NCBI GenBank assembly: GCA_016744705.1
Contig: JADGDU010000009.1
Location: 103,474-150,649 of the forward strand
Reading direction: 5' to 3'
DNA: 47,176 nucleotides
DNA from: Candidatus Krumholzibacteriia bacterium
Lineage (GTDB): Bacteria > Krumholzibacteriota > Krumholzibacteriia > LZORAL124-64-63
Part shown: piece by piece, positions 8,353 to 16,395 of the stretch
How positions within the stretch are numbered: the first letter of the stretch is position 1
How the letters are laid out: each line of letters opens with the position of its first letter
Translations under genes and position numbers: made by a program
Notes under the pieces: model-generated
What the model was told of the DNA's origin: nothing
What the model saw: only the letters and a program-made list of their open reading frames with translations
The model's database searches: none

Positions 8353-10223
8353 GACGAACCGGAGGGCTTGATATCCACCAGCAGCTGCTGGACAGGGTCA
8401 TAATGGCCGTGGCGAGGGCGGAAGGTGCTGCGACCAATTTGGAAGAGCACGTCCCAACGCATTTCCAGAATGTCGGCAGAGTTGAGACCTTCAACTTTGA
8501 GCATTCGGCGCCAAGCATCTCCGCTGCCAAAGGATACAAATTCGCGAGTCAGAGCCGGGGTCTCTTCATTATTAGCCTGGGCCGGACCACGGAATGCAAA
8601 GCGCAAATGAGCCCCTCCACTCAAGGGAGTGGGCATGCGTTGCATCTGCAAATTCCTGCAGCGGAAGATGGGTTTGCGATTTCCTGACCCGAAGGGTTCG
8701 AGATGCTCCATTTCGTTGACCAGTTTGGCCACATCCTGGGCGCAGATTTCATCCATACACAAATCCAGGTCATAGCCTTCAGGCACAGGGCCAGTGTAGG
8801 GCTCATTTTGCAGCGTTTTCAAGAAGGCCTCACGGAATGCCGGGATATCGCGGGTGCGCAAAGTCATGCCTGCGGCCTGGGCGTGGCCACCATGACGCAA
8901 CAGATGCTCGCTGCATTTATCCAAAGCCGCTTTCACATCAACATGAGGCACACTGCGCGCAGAGCCTCGCGCTTCATCTCCTTCAACGGAGATAAGAATG
9001 ACGGGCAGCTGATACTGTTCCACCAGACGGGCGGCGCCAATGCCAATGATGCCTTTATGCCAGGTGCGGCTTTCCAGGACCAGACAACAGTCGCCACGCT
9101 CCACATAGGGCAGGGCCATATCCAGAGCTTCGCCTTTCAGGAGAATATCCTGTTCCTTACGTCGGCTGTTGGTTCGGTCGGCTTCTGCAGCTAATTCCCG
9201 AGCCTTGCTTTCATCTTTGGTCAGCAACAATTCCAGGGCCGACATGACCCTGCCGATGCGGCCGCAAGCATTGATGCGTGGGGCCAGTTGATAGGCAAAG
9301 TCGCTGGTGGTTACGGGGAAGCCCCGATCCAGTCCGGCCACCGAAAGCAGGGCGGCCAGCCCCACCCGGATTTTGGCTCGGTCATTGAAACGTTCCAGCC
9401 CTTTTTTGACCAGGATGCGGTTCTCGCCAGTGATGGCCATTTGGTCCGCCACCAAACCCAAAGCCACCAGGTCTAAAACTGTTTCCAGGAAGCCATCATC
9501 CAGGCAATTGGTATCATTTTCTTTGAGAGCCTGGGCAAACTTGAAAGCCACGGCCACGCCACAGAGATCGTCGTTGGGATAGGTGGCCCGGTCCCGTCGG
9601 GGATTAACCAGAGCCACCGCAGCGGGACGCTCTTCAAAAATATGATGATCCAGGACGATCACATCCATACCCAATGTGGCCGCCAGATCAATCTCCACAC
9701 CGGCAGCGGCACCGGTGTCTACGGTGACCAGTAAAGTGACGCCATCGGCGGCCCACTTACGCACCATGCGTTCAGCCACCCCATAACCATCGGTGGCCCG
9801 GTCGGGAATAAAACCCGGCTGCAGATAAACGCGATTCTCACCATGGCGCAAAGCATCAAGAGTTTCGCACAACAAGGCGCAACCGGTGATGCCATCGACA
9901 TCAAAATCACCGTGCACGGCAACTTTTTCCCCTTTATCAACGGCCTGCATCATGCGGTTGACAGCAAGGTCCATTTCTTTCAGAAGAAAGGGATCATGAA
10001 GTTGATTCAGGGAGGGGTAAAAGAAATTGTCCAGATCTTTGGTGCTGTTCAAGCCGCGACCGGCCAAAATACGCACCAGATAATCGGAGACGGGAAAATG
10101 CAGGGGAACCAAACGACGGGTCTCCCCCATCTGGTCCTGACATACTTCAAAATGAGGGTGCCAAGGCCGTCCAGTCAGAACGCCCATTTCGTCCTCATCG
10201 TTAAATCCCATTTCCAATTGCAC
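8349..10223 (-). CDS. recJ: Single-stranded-DNA-specific exonuclease RecJ
   Basis: RecJ is the 5'-3' ssDNA exonuclease of RecF-pathway recombination and mismatch repair. The 624-residue protein contains DHH-family motif I as HGDFDVDGITG (105-114), the DHH triad in VLDHH (190-194), TVDTGA (168-173), and the DHHA1 motif GGHAQAAGM. The C-terminal OB-type domain is present. It starts at GTG 10223 with GGAGGA 6 nt upstream. It heads the tight run recJ-rel-dtd-maf-mtnA. The 79 bp to rnpB hold a GC-rich hairpin (GGGCCC/GGGCTC, 10240-10255) but no clear promoter. Confidence 0.94.
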   Translation of the reverse strand: MQLEMGFNDEDEMGVLTGRPWHPHFEVCQDQMGETRRLVPLHFPVSDYLVRILAGRGLNSTKDLDNFFYPSLNQLHDPFLLKEMDLAVNRMMQAVDKGEKVAVHGDFDVDGITGCALLCETLDALRHGENRVYLQPGFIPDRATDGYGVAERMVRKWAADGVTLLVTVDTGAAAGVEIDLAATLGMDVIVLDHHIFEERPAAVALVNPRRDRATYPNDDLCGVAVAFKFAQALKENDTNCLDDGFLETVLDLVALGLVADQMAITGENRILVKKGLERFNDRAKIRVGLAALLSVAGLDRGFPVTTSDFAYQLAPRINACGRIGRVMSALELLLTKDESKARELAAEADRTNSRRKEQDILLKGEALDMALPYVERGDCCLVLESRTWHKGIIGIGAARLVEQYQLPVILISVEGDEARGSARSVPHVDVKAALDKCSEHLLRHGGHAQAAGMTLRTRDIPAFREAFLKTLQNEPYTGPVPEGYDLDLCMDEICAQDVAKLVNEMEHLEPFGSGNRKPIFRCRNLQMQRMPTPLSGGAHLRFAFRGPAQANNEETPALTREFVSFGSGDAWRRMLKVEGLNSADILEMRWDVLFQIGRSTFRPRHGHYDPVQQLLVDIKPSGSS

Positions 10224-10302
10224 TCACGTCCTCCACGACGAGCCCTGAGGGCCCGGTTCTGGTGTCCAGCAATAGGTGATACCACTGGTTGGATTCTGAC
10301 GT

Positions 10303-10692
10303 GAGAAGCCGGTCGTAAGCCGAGTTTTGTTACCGGGTGCAAAGCACACGGCGACAGTCATGTATCTGGGAACGCCGTTACCGACGCCCTCAAGCGACCT
10401 ACCCGGAAGTATTAGCGAGGCGGAAAACCTCATCCTTCTCTATTTGGTCTTGCTCCAGGTGGGGTTTACCCTGCCACCTCTGTCACCAGAGGAGCGGTGA
10501 GCTCTTACCTCACCGTTTCACCCTTACCGCATCATGCCCGAAGACAACGTTGCGGCGGTTTATTTTCTGTGGCACTTTCCGTGGGATTGCTCCCCCTGGC
10601 CGTTAGCCAGCACCCTATCCTATGGAGCTCGGACTTTCCTCGAAACCTTTCCTTTAACGGGAATGGACCCGCGACTGTCTCTCCGACTTCTC
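10303..10692 (-). ncRNA. rnpB: RNase P RNA (bacterial type A)
   Basis: This is the catalytic RNA of ribonuclease P, which matures tRNA 5' ends. On the minus strand the diagnostic conserved elements appear in order: GAGGAAAGTCCG near the 5' end, a GGCTAACGGCCAGGGGG-like P5/P7 region, GGTAAGGGTGAAA, AGAGCTCACCG, GCAGGGTAAACCCC, and the 3' ACAAAACTCGGCTTACG. The ends were set by the terminal P1 helix: GAGAAGTCGG (10692-10683) pairs with CCGGCTTCTC (10312-10303), one pair being G-T. The length of 390 nt is normal for type A. A strong promoter lies just upstream. Exact ends could shift by a few bases. Confidence 0.95.
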
Positions 10693-10699
10693 AAGGACC

Positions 10700-10728
10700 A
10701 TGATACGCCCAAAGCCACACGATGTCAC
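10700..10728 (-). promoter_or_regulatory. Sigma-70 promoter of rnpB
   Basis: On the minus strand GTGACA (10728-10723) and TATCAT (10705-10700) are separated by exactly 17 bp. Each matches 5 of 6 consensus positions. The -10 element ends 7 bases before the start of the P1 helix at 10692, which is the expected distance to a transcription start. Confidence 0.8.
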
Positions 10729-10746
10729 AGGAAAAACACCGGAGAA

Positions 10747-11463
10747 TTATTTTTCTGCATCCAAAGCCTTGTTTGCCAGAGCATCGGCCTGGGCATTCTG
10801 AGCTCTTTTGACATGGTGCACCTTAAATTCCTTCAGATCGCGGCTGAGAAAGACGACCTGTTGGAAGAGCGGGCGCAAATCTGGACTTTTCACACGGTAG
10901 GCCCCACTGAGCTGCCGTGAAATCAGTTCACTGTCGATGAAAAGGTGAACCTTGCGCACTTTCCAGCGACGCACATGTTCCAGGGCCGAAACCACGGCTT
11001 GATATTCGGCCACGTTGTTGGTGGCCTTGCCGATGGTTTCACAATGCTCAGCTAAATCCGGACCATCTTTTTGGCGAAAAACCACACCCACCGCAGCAGG
11101 GCCAGGATTGCCTCGACTGGCGCCATCGGTGAAGATTTCCATGATGCGTAAGCCGTCTTTGGGCAGAGGATTTTTTCGCAGGGTGGATGCAAGAGGCAAT
11201 TCCGGCCAGAGAATAACGCGGGATTCGGCAGAGGCACTTTTACCCGACTTCCCTGTCACAGCCACCGGCTTTGAAGAGAGTTTGTCGACAAAGTCTTCAG
11301 GAGAAGCCTCAGCATTGGCCAACTCTCGGCGCCAGATGGCCAAACGGCGCCGCAGCTCCCTCACGGACAGTCCGCACTCTCGGGCCAGACTGCGCAACTC
11401 ACCACTTCGTTCGAGGGTTCGCAGCAAATCAGGAAGGGTCTCAGGTTTCTTTTGATCAGCCAT
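10747..11463 (-). CDS. RNase HI-family protein with N-terminal helical extension
   Basis: RNase HI enzymes cut RNA in RNA-DNA hybrids. The C-terminal ~130 residues (from about 108) form the RNase H fold with the catalytic acids visible: Asp113 in FTDGASRGNPGPA, Glu153 in NNVAEYQA, Asp177 in IDSEL and Asp227 in AQADALANKAL. This short form without the basic-protrusion helix resembles the archaeal/Bacillus YpdQ-like group. The first ~65 residues look like a small helix-turn-helix (LARECGLSVRELRRRL, 27-41), followed by a Ser/Lys-rich linker. That extension is unusual. ATG 11463 has GGAGAAGG upstream. It lies between the zinc-ribbon coiled-coil gene (24-bp gap) and rnpB. Confidence 0.85.
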   Translation of the reverse strand: MADQKKPETLPDLLRTLERSGELRSLARECGLSVRELRRRLAIWRRELANAEASPEDFVDKLSSKPVAVTGKSGKSASAESRVILWPELPLASTLRKNPLPKDGLRIMEIFTDGASRGNPGPAAVGVVFRQKDGPDLAEHCETIGKATNNVAEYQAVVSALEHVRRWKVRKVHLFIDSELISRQLSGAYRVKSPDLRPLFQQVVFLSRDLKEFKVHHVKRAQNAQADALANKALDAEK

Positions 11464-11487
11464 CGTTGCCTTCTCCTGAATCGGGTT

Positions 11488-12201
11488 TTACCGCCAGCTG
11501 CGGTGCACTAAGAAACGCATACAGGAGGGACATCGCACAATGTGACGTCCGCCATCAACGGAAATGGCCTGCTGCTGTGGCAATTGATGAAAACACCCCT
11601 GGCAGGCTCCTTCGTGGTGATGCACCACCGCCTGCTCCAACTTCTCCCGCAACCGGATGACGGCCCGCCCCTCCGTGGGTGGCAGCATGGAAATAAGCCG
11701 GTCCATATCATTTTGAATGTGTTTGGTTTTTTGAGACAGCTGAGCAGAGTCTGCGGCCATGGCCTCTTGCTTGGCCCTGCAATTAGTGCCGTGAGTGCGA
11801 CTCTCCCCCTGGCTCTCCACAGCGTCGGACTTTAACAAATCCTGTTGGTCCAACAACTGGATGGTATCATTTTCCAAGTTGTCCAAACGTTGTTTGAGCT
11901 GGCTGATTTCATCGGCAACAGCCCGCACTTGCCGCCGGTCAGTCAACCCCACCAGCATCTCCTGCTTAACCTTCAACAACTGCGCCACCTGAGTGATTTC
12001 ATTTTCCAGACTCCTGAGTGTCACCTCAGCGCCCTGATTCAGCCGGGCCGCATCGGCAGCGTCGGATTCGTATTCGGCTTGCAATTCTTCAAGGGAAAAG
12101 GTGAGTTGGGTGTTGTGCTCCAATTTCTGGGAGGCTTGCAGCAACAAATCTTCAAATTCGGAAATTTCCACGAGAATGTTGTTCAGGGTTTTGGGATCCA
12201 C
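11488..12201 (-). CDS. Coiled-coil protein with C4 zinc ribbon (CdsZ/DUF164-like)
   Basis: A 237-residue protein. Residues ~1-185 are rich in Leu, Gln and Glu heptads predicting a long antiparallel coiled coil. The C-terminus carries a four-cysteine zinc ribbon: CQGC (Cys200, Cys203) and CPSC (Cys224, Cys227). This is the architecture of the zf-RING_7 family, often next to RNase HI-like or Nif3-like genes; its molecular role is poorly defined. The start is a GTG at 12201 with GGGGGAAT upstream. It probably forms an operon with the RNase HI gene. A strong terminator lies immediately upstream, so it must have its own promoter in the ~20-bp gap or depend on read-through. Confidence 0.8.
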   Translation of the reverse strand: MDPKTLNNILVEISEFEDLLLQASQKLEHNTQLTFSLEELQAEYESDAADAARLNQGAEVTLRSLENEITQVAQLLKVKQEMLVGLTDRRQVRAVADEISQLKQRLDNLENDTIQLLDQQDLLKSDAVESQGESRTHGTNCRAKQEAMAADSAQLSQKTKHIQNDMDRLISMLPPTEGRAVIRLREKLEQAVVHHHEGACQGCFHQLPQQQAISVDGGRHIVRCPSCMRFLVHRSWR

Positions 12202-12220
12202 TGGAAATTCCCCCTACATA

Positions 12221-12252
12221 AAAAGAAAAAAGGGTGCCGAAGCACCCTTTTT
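12221..12252 (-). terminator. Intrinsic terminator after the tRNA-Val gene
   Basis: An AAAAAGGGTGC/GCACCCTTTTT stem with a TTCG tetraloop on the minus strand (12227-12252) is followed by a T-rich tract (TTTTTTCTTTTT). It ends transcription coming from the two tRNA genes (and possibly rpoD). It is the strongest terminator structure of this part of the window. Confidence 0.92.
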
Positions 12253-12347
12253 CCGTTCACTCGTCTGGTCCACAACCAGGCAGAATGGACAGTTCCGCCA
12301 AAGTCACGTCCAGGGCCTTCTTCCGAAGAAGTCGACCGAAAAAAGGA

Positions 12348-12424
12348 TGGTGGGCGATACTGGACTCGAACCAGTGACCTCTCGCGTGTGAGGCGAGCGC
12401 TCTAGCCAGCTGAGCTAAACGCCC
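12348..12424 (-). tRNA. tRNA-Val (CAC anticodon)
   Basis: A 77-nt cloverleaf read on the minus strand: acceptor GGGCGTT/ATCGCCC, D arm GCTC-GAGC, anticodon stem CTCGC/GCGAG with loop CTCACAC (anticodon CAC, reads GTG codons), and T arm ACTGG-TTCGAGT-CCAGT. The discriminator is A and the 3' CCA is encoded. Acceptor position 6:67 is a U-U mismatch. Confidence 0.93.
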
Positions 12425-12461
12425 ATCCAATCTCTTTTCGTTCGGCTCCATCAGAAAAAAC

Positions 12462-12538
12462 TGGTGGGCCCACCAGGACTTGAACCTGGGATCGACCGGT
12501 TATGAGCCGGGCGCTCTAACCAACTGAGCTATAGGCCC
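12462..12538 (-). tRNA. tRNA with CAT anticodon (elongator Met or lysidine-type Ile)
   Basis: A 77-nt cloverleaf on the minus strand: acceptor GGGCCTA/TGGGCCC, D arm GCTC-GAGC, anticodon stem CCCGG/CCGGT with loop CTCATAA, T arm CCAGG-TTCAAGT-CCTGG, discriminator A and encoded CCA. It is not the initiator: pair 1:72 is G-C and the anticodon stem lacks three G-C pairs. The GGGCC acceptor start resembles tRNA-Ile, so Ile2 (modified by TilS) is a real alternative to elongator Met. I cannot decide by eye. Confidence 0.9.
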
Positions 12539-12597
12539 AAAGCTGGATCGGCAAGATAGGCCATGGATGGCCTTGGGTCAACTGGAGAATTGGCTGG

Positions 12598-14319
12598 TTA
12601 AACCATTTCTCCATAACCCTTGAGTTTCCGGCTGCGGCTGGGGTGCCGTAACTTACGCAGAGCCTTGGCCTCAATTTGCCGAACACGTTCGCGAGTCACT
12701 TTGAAAATGGTGCCCACTTCCTCCAGGGTGCGCGGCGTACCGTCACCCAGGCCGAATCGCAGGCGGATCACTTTTTCTTCCCGGCGTGTCAGTGTGCTGA
12801 GCACCCTTTGCATCTGATCTTTCAGCATACTGTGGGCGGCCAGACGCGCCGGCGAAGGTGCCGAATCATCTTCAATGAAGTCACTCAGATTGCTATCTTC
12901 TTCTTCGCCAATAGGACGGTCCAGACTGACTGGTTCCATACTGGCCTGCAAAACACCCTGTACTTTTTCCAGAGGCATCTCCAGATAAACAGCGATTTCT
13001 TCCGGTTTGGGATCACGTCCCAATTCCTGGAGTAATTGCCGGTTGGCCCGGTTCACCTTATTGATGGCCTCGATCATATGCACAGGAACACGAATGGTCC
13101 GGGCCTGATCGGCAATGGCTCTGGTGATGGCCTGGCGAATCCACCAAGTGGCGTAAGTGGAGAATTTGTACCCTTTGCGGTAATCAAATTTTTCCACCGC
13201 GCGCATGAGGCCACTGTTGCCTTCCTGGATGAGATCCAGAAATTCCAGTCCCCGGTTGGTGTAACGCTTGGCAATGCTGATAACCAGCCGAACATTGGCT
13301 TCGATCATTTCACGCTGGGCGATTTCCACTTGCTGGCGGCCCATCTTAATATCGGTGCCGATGCGGCGGATGGCTCCATCATCCAGGCCCAATTCCCGCT
13401 CAATATCCTGCACTCGTTTGCGCAGAACCTTGATCTGCCGGTGGGCCTCACGGATGTCTTCGGCGTTGGAGGCTCCGGCCACCCGCCCTTTGAGGGCAGC
13501 GGCCATTTCCCCGAAGGGGATGCCCACATCACGCTCGATGACACAGATGCGATCCTGCAGGTCAATGACCTTGTTAGCCACCAACATCAATTTATTGGCC
13601 AGTTGTTCAATTTGTGCGGGAGCCAGATGCATATCCAAAAAGTTTTCGAGAATCTTCTTGTCCCGGCCATCGATCATTTTTTTGAGAACACCTTGGCGAG
13701 TCTGGTCGCTGCAGCCTTTCAGCTCTTTTTTCTGATCCCGGACTTCACACTGAAGTTTCTCAATTTTTTCGAGGGTGCGCAGGATGCGTTTGCCCTCTTT
13801 TTTGGCTGAGAGGTGCACATTCCAGGTGCTGGTATCAGCCTTGACCACTTCATCCACATGGATGGCGTCATTGAGCAGGAAGTTGGCCGTCTGCTTCAGC
13901 TCACCCATGGCGTGGGTGCTGCGCATAGTGGCTTGAATGATGGCGATCATGCCATCTTCCATACGCCTGGCCAGGTTCACTTCACCCTGCCGGGTCAGCA
14001 ATGGGACACGGCCCATTTCGCGCAAGTACATGCGCACCGGATCGTCATATTTGACGTTGGTCCGGGTGACCTTCTTGACCGTGGCGGCCTTCTTCTTATC
14101 CTTTTTCTTGCGTCTGGAAATCTTGGCCTGGGCTTCCGCTTCGGAATCGAAATAATCGATTTTAAGCTCGCCCAATCTTTCATATATACGGTCAATGAGA
14201 TCTACGTCGGATTCGTCTCCCAACAACTCGTTGATCTGTCCGTGAAGAATGTATCCACCTTTGGTGGTTGCTTTCTTGCGAATGTCTTCAATAAGTCCGT
14301 CAAACTGCGTATTATCCAT
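12598..14319 (-). CDS. rpoD: RNA polymerase primary sigma factor
   Basis: This is the housekeeping sigma-70. The 573 residues include an N-terminal region 1.1, a Lys-rich segment (about 75-95), region 1.2 ([19 protein letters not shown]), a non-conserved helical region, region 2 with [20 protein letters not shown] and the -10-recognising [15 protein letters not shown], region 3, and region 4.2 with [23 protein letters not shown] 14319 (MDNTQFDG) is chosen; GGGAGA is about 11 nt upstream, and the frame extends 10 codons further without conservation. It is the last protein gene of the yqeY-cvpA-mutS2-dnaG-rpoD run, with a 127-bp gap to dnaG. The two tRNAs follow 59 bp downstream. Confidence 0.95.
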   Translation of the reverse strand: MDNTQFDGLIEDIRKKATTKGGYILHGQINELLGDESDVDLIDRIYERLGELKIDYFDSEAEAQAKISRRKKKDKKKAATVKKVTRTNVKYDDPVRMYLREMGRVPLLTRQGEVNLARRMEDGMIAIIQATMRSTHAMGELKQTANFLLNDAIHVDEVVKADTSTWNVHLSAKKEGKRILRTLEKIEKLQCEVRDQKKELKGCSDQTRQGVLKKMIDGRDKKILENFLDMHLAPAQIEQLANKLMLVANKVIDLQDRICVIERDVGIPFGEMAAALKGRVAGASNAEDIREAHRQIKVLRKRVQDIERELGLDDGAIRRIGTDIKMGRQQVEIAQREMIEANVRLVISIAKRYTNRGLEFLDLIQEGNSGLMRAVEKFDYRKGYKFSTYATWWIRQAITRAIADQARTIRVPVHMIEAINKVNRANRQLLQELGRDPKPEEIAVYLEMPLEKVQGVLQASMEPVSLDRPIGEEEDSNLSDFIEDDSAPSPARLAAHSMLKDQMQRVLSTLTRREEKVIRLRFGLGDGTPRTLEEVGTIFKVTRERVRQIEAKALRKLRHPSRSRKLKGYGEMV

Positions 14320-14446
14320 GTGTGCGTGATTCTCCCGTGGCACTTCCAATATCTCCGGCCACCTTTGTCCGCTGTGCGCCAGCAGAACTGCAGCCAGGCA
14401 CCTCTTTCGACCGGGCCCCCCCCGTTTCCGGTTCTTCCCGTATCGA

Positions 14447-16288
14447 TCAGCCTCGACGGGATCGATGTCCCTGTCTGAGCCGGCCGAGGCAATCCATGAT
14501 GACTTGGGTAAAATCTATATCCGGTGGCAGGCTCCCTCTGTCGAGCAATTGGCTAATGAAGGCTCTATACTCTCGATCACCCGCGGTGTTCCAGCGTTCC
14601 TGAATAAATTCCAGAGGTGTCGGAGCATCCGGTCCAGTGGCAGAAGCCGTCCAGACCGTCAATTCATCGGCAAGCAATGAAGCACCATCTAGCAAAAATG
14701 GCAAGTCGCCCCGCTCTTTTACAAAGCTGAGAGCCGATTTCCCGGACGCATCAGCCAGGATATGGGCGAACATCTGGGCTTCCACCTGGTCCACTTTTAC
14801 CAAGCCCATAACGCGCCTGACTCGGGGAGAACCACTGGCCGGCTGGGGCTTTGAGGCCGCCCCATTCATGGGCTGTTCGGCACCAAAATCGGGTTCTTCA
14901 TCCAGATAGCCAGGCTCCTGCCCCAGGGGTGGTTCATGGGCTGAAGAAGCGTTGCGAGTAGGGGGCGAGGGCTTTTTGGAGCCCATTCTGCGAGGTTTGT
15001 CAAGCTTTTCCAGATTTTTCATATTTTCCCGGAGCAACTCCATGGGCATGCCGAAAACATCGGATGCCTCTTGCAACACATAAGCCTGACGCAAACTGTC
15101 GGGAATTCCAACGATGGTACCCAAGGCCTGTCGAAGGGCCCGTTCACTGACTTCTCTGTCTCCGCCCTTGGCATCGGCCAGACCTTTGAGGAAGGGGATA
15201 TATCCCTGGGCTTCGGCCAGAGCCTGGTGCATGGCATCGGGTCCCACATCAATGACCAACGAAGCCGGATCCTCCCCTGCCGGAAGGGAAACAATCTTGG
15301 GTTCGAGCCCGTATTTAAGGGCCACATCGGCAGACCGGACGGCAGCTTTCAACCCCGCTTTATCACCATCAAACACCAACAAAACATTTTGGGCACCACG
15401 GCGAATCAACTTGGCCTGTTCCGGAGTAAAGGCAGTGCCACAAGTGGCGGCCACATTGGTGATACCCACCTGGAAGAGAGCGATCACATCCAGGTACCCT
15501 TCCACCAGAATGGCAGTTTTTTCCCGGGCCATGGGCATCCGGGCGGCATCAAAACCGTACAGCAGTTTTCCTTTGGAAAAATAAGTGCTGTCGGCAGAGT
15601 TCAGGTACTTGGGTTCTCCCTGCCCCACAATGCGTCCGCCAAAACCCACCACCTGCCGGGAGATGCTGCGGATGGGAAAAATGATCCGGTTGCGAAAGTA
15701 GGCATAGCTTCCGGGGCGGTCGCCGGTGCGCAGCAAATCGGCCCGGTGAGCCAGTTCGCTGTCGACTCCGCTTTGGGCCAGGTTGTTCTCCAACCAGCCG
15801 GGTAGACCAGGCGCCCATCCCACATGAAAATCTCGTAGGATTTTTTCGGAGAAGCCACGGCCGGTCAAATATTCCAAGGCATGTTTGCCCATTTTGGGAT
15901 CCGCTAGAGCATCGACCCAAAGCTGGGTGGCTGCTTCGTTGGCCCGGTGGAAACTGCGCCGCTCACCTTCGGTTTCTTCATCGGCCAAATAGCTGGATAA
16001 ATCGATATTCAGAGGACGGGCCAGAATTTCCACCGCTTCGGGAAAACTGAGGCCCTCCAGTTCCATGATGAACGAGATGGCGTCGCCCCCGGCACCACAA
16101 CCAAAGCAGTGGTAGGTGTTGCGAGCCGGAGTGACAATGAAACTGGGAGTCTTCTCTTTGTGGAACGGACACAGCCCTTTGAAGATGGCACCGGCTGGCT
16201 TGAGGGTGACCTGTTGGCGCACAACCTCAACGATGTCGGTTTCGTCCTTGATGCGGGCGATGATGTCCTGAGAGAAGGATGGGGTCAT
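14447..16288 (-). CDS. dnaG: DNA primase
   Basis: DnaG synthesises RNA primers for replication. The 613 residues contain the CHC2 zinc finger (Cys40, His43, Cys61, Cys64 in CPFH...YHCFGC), the RNA polymerase core with the [13 protein letters not shown] and YGFDAAR motifs, the TOPRIM residues EGYLDV (263-268) and VFDGDKAG (305-312), then a Pro/Ser-rich linker (about 425-480) and a C-terminal helicase-interaction domain that is poorly conserved. The ATG at 16288 has only a weak RBS. A putative extended -10 promoter lies in the 107-bp gap to mutS2. Coupling with rpoD is the classical macromolecular-synthesis arrangement. Confidence 0.94.
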   Translation of the reverse strand: MTPSFSQDIIARIKDETDIVEVVRQQVTLKPAGAIFKGLCPFHKEKTPSFIVTPARNTYHCFGCGAGGDAISFIMELEGLSFPEAVEILARPLNIDLSSYLADEETEGERRSFHRANEAATQLWVDALADPKMGKHALEYLTGRGFSEKILRDFHVGWAPGLPGWLENNLAQSGVDSELAHRADLLRTGDRPGSYAYFRNRIIFPIRSISRQVVGFGGRIVGQGEPKYLNSADSTYFSKGKLLYGFDAARMPMAREKTAILVEGYLDVIALFQVGITNVAATCGTAFTPEQAKLIRRGAQNVLLVFDGDKAGLKAAVRSADVALKYGLEPKIVSLPAGEDPASLVIDVGPDAMHQALAEAQGYIPFLKGLADAKGGDREVSERALRQALGTIVGIPDSLRQAYVLQEASDVFGMPMELLRENMKNLEKLDKPRRMGSKKPSPPTRNASSAHEPPLGQEPGYLDEEPDFGAEQPMNGAASKPQPASGSPRVRRVMGLVKVDQVEAQMFAHILADASGKSALSFVKERGDLPFLLDGASLLADELTVWTASATGPDAPTPLEFIQERWNTAGDREYRAFISQLLDRGSLPPDIDFTQVIMDCLGRLRQGHRSRRG

Positions 16289-16341
16289 AAATATATTTGC
16301 CCAGGGTTAAGCCTTATGGTTTTGATTACTTCGCCGCCTCT

Positions 16342-16371
16342 AGCATAACACGGCCAGGGCAGGGAATCCAA
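16342..16371 (-). promoter_or_regulatory. Candidate extended -10 promoter for dnaG-rpoD
   Basis: On the minus strand TGTTATGCT contains an extended -10 (TG-n-TATGCT, hexamer 16347-16342), with a weak -35 TTGGAT (16371-16366) 18 bp upstream. It lies in the 107-bp mutS2-dnaG gap and would allow dnaG-rpoD to be transcribed separately from the upstream genes. Confidence 0.45.
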
Positions 16372-16395
16372 CTGGCGGGTTTGGGAAAAACGGAT

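Noticed and set aside
12556..12575. The inverted repeat AGGCCAT/ATGGCCT after rpoD as a terminator.
   Set aside because: The loop is only 2 nt and there is no T-run; read-through into the tRNAs is as likely.
13036..13809. A 257-codon plus-strand frame opposite rpoD.
   Set aside because: It is antisense to conserved sigma-factor sequence, with no RBS and no recognisable domain.
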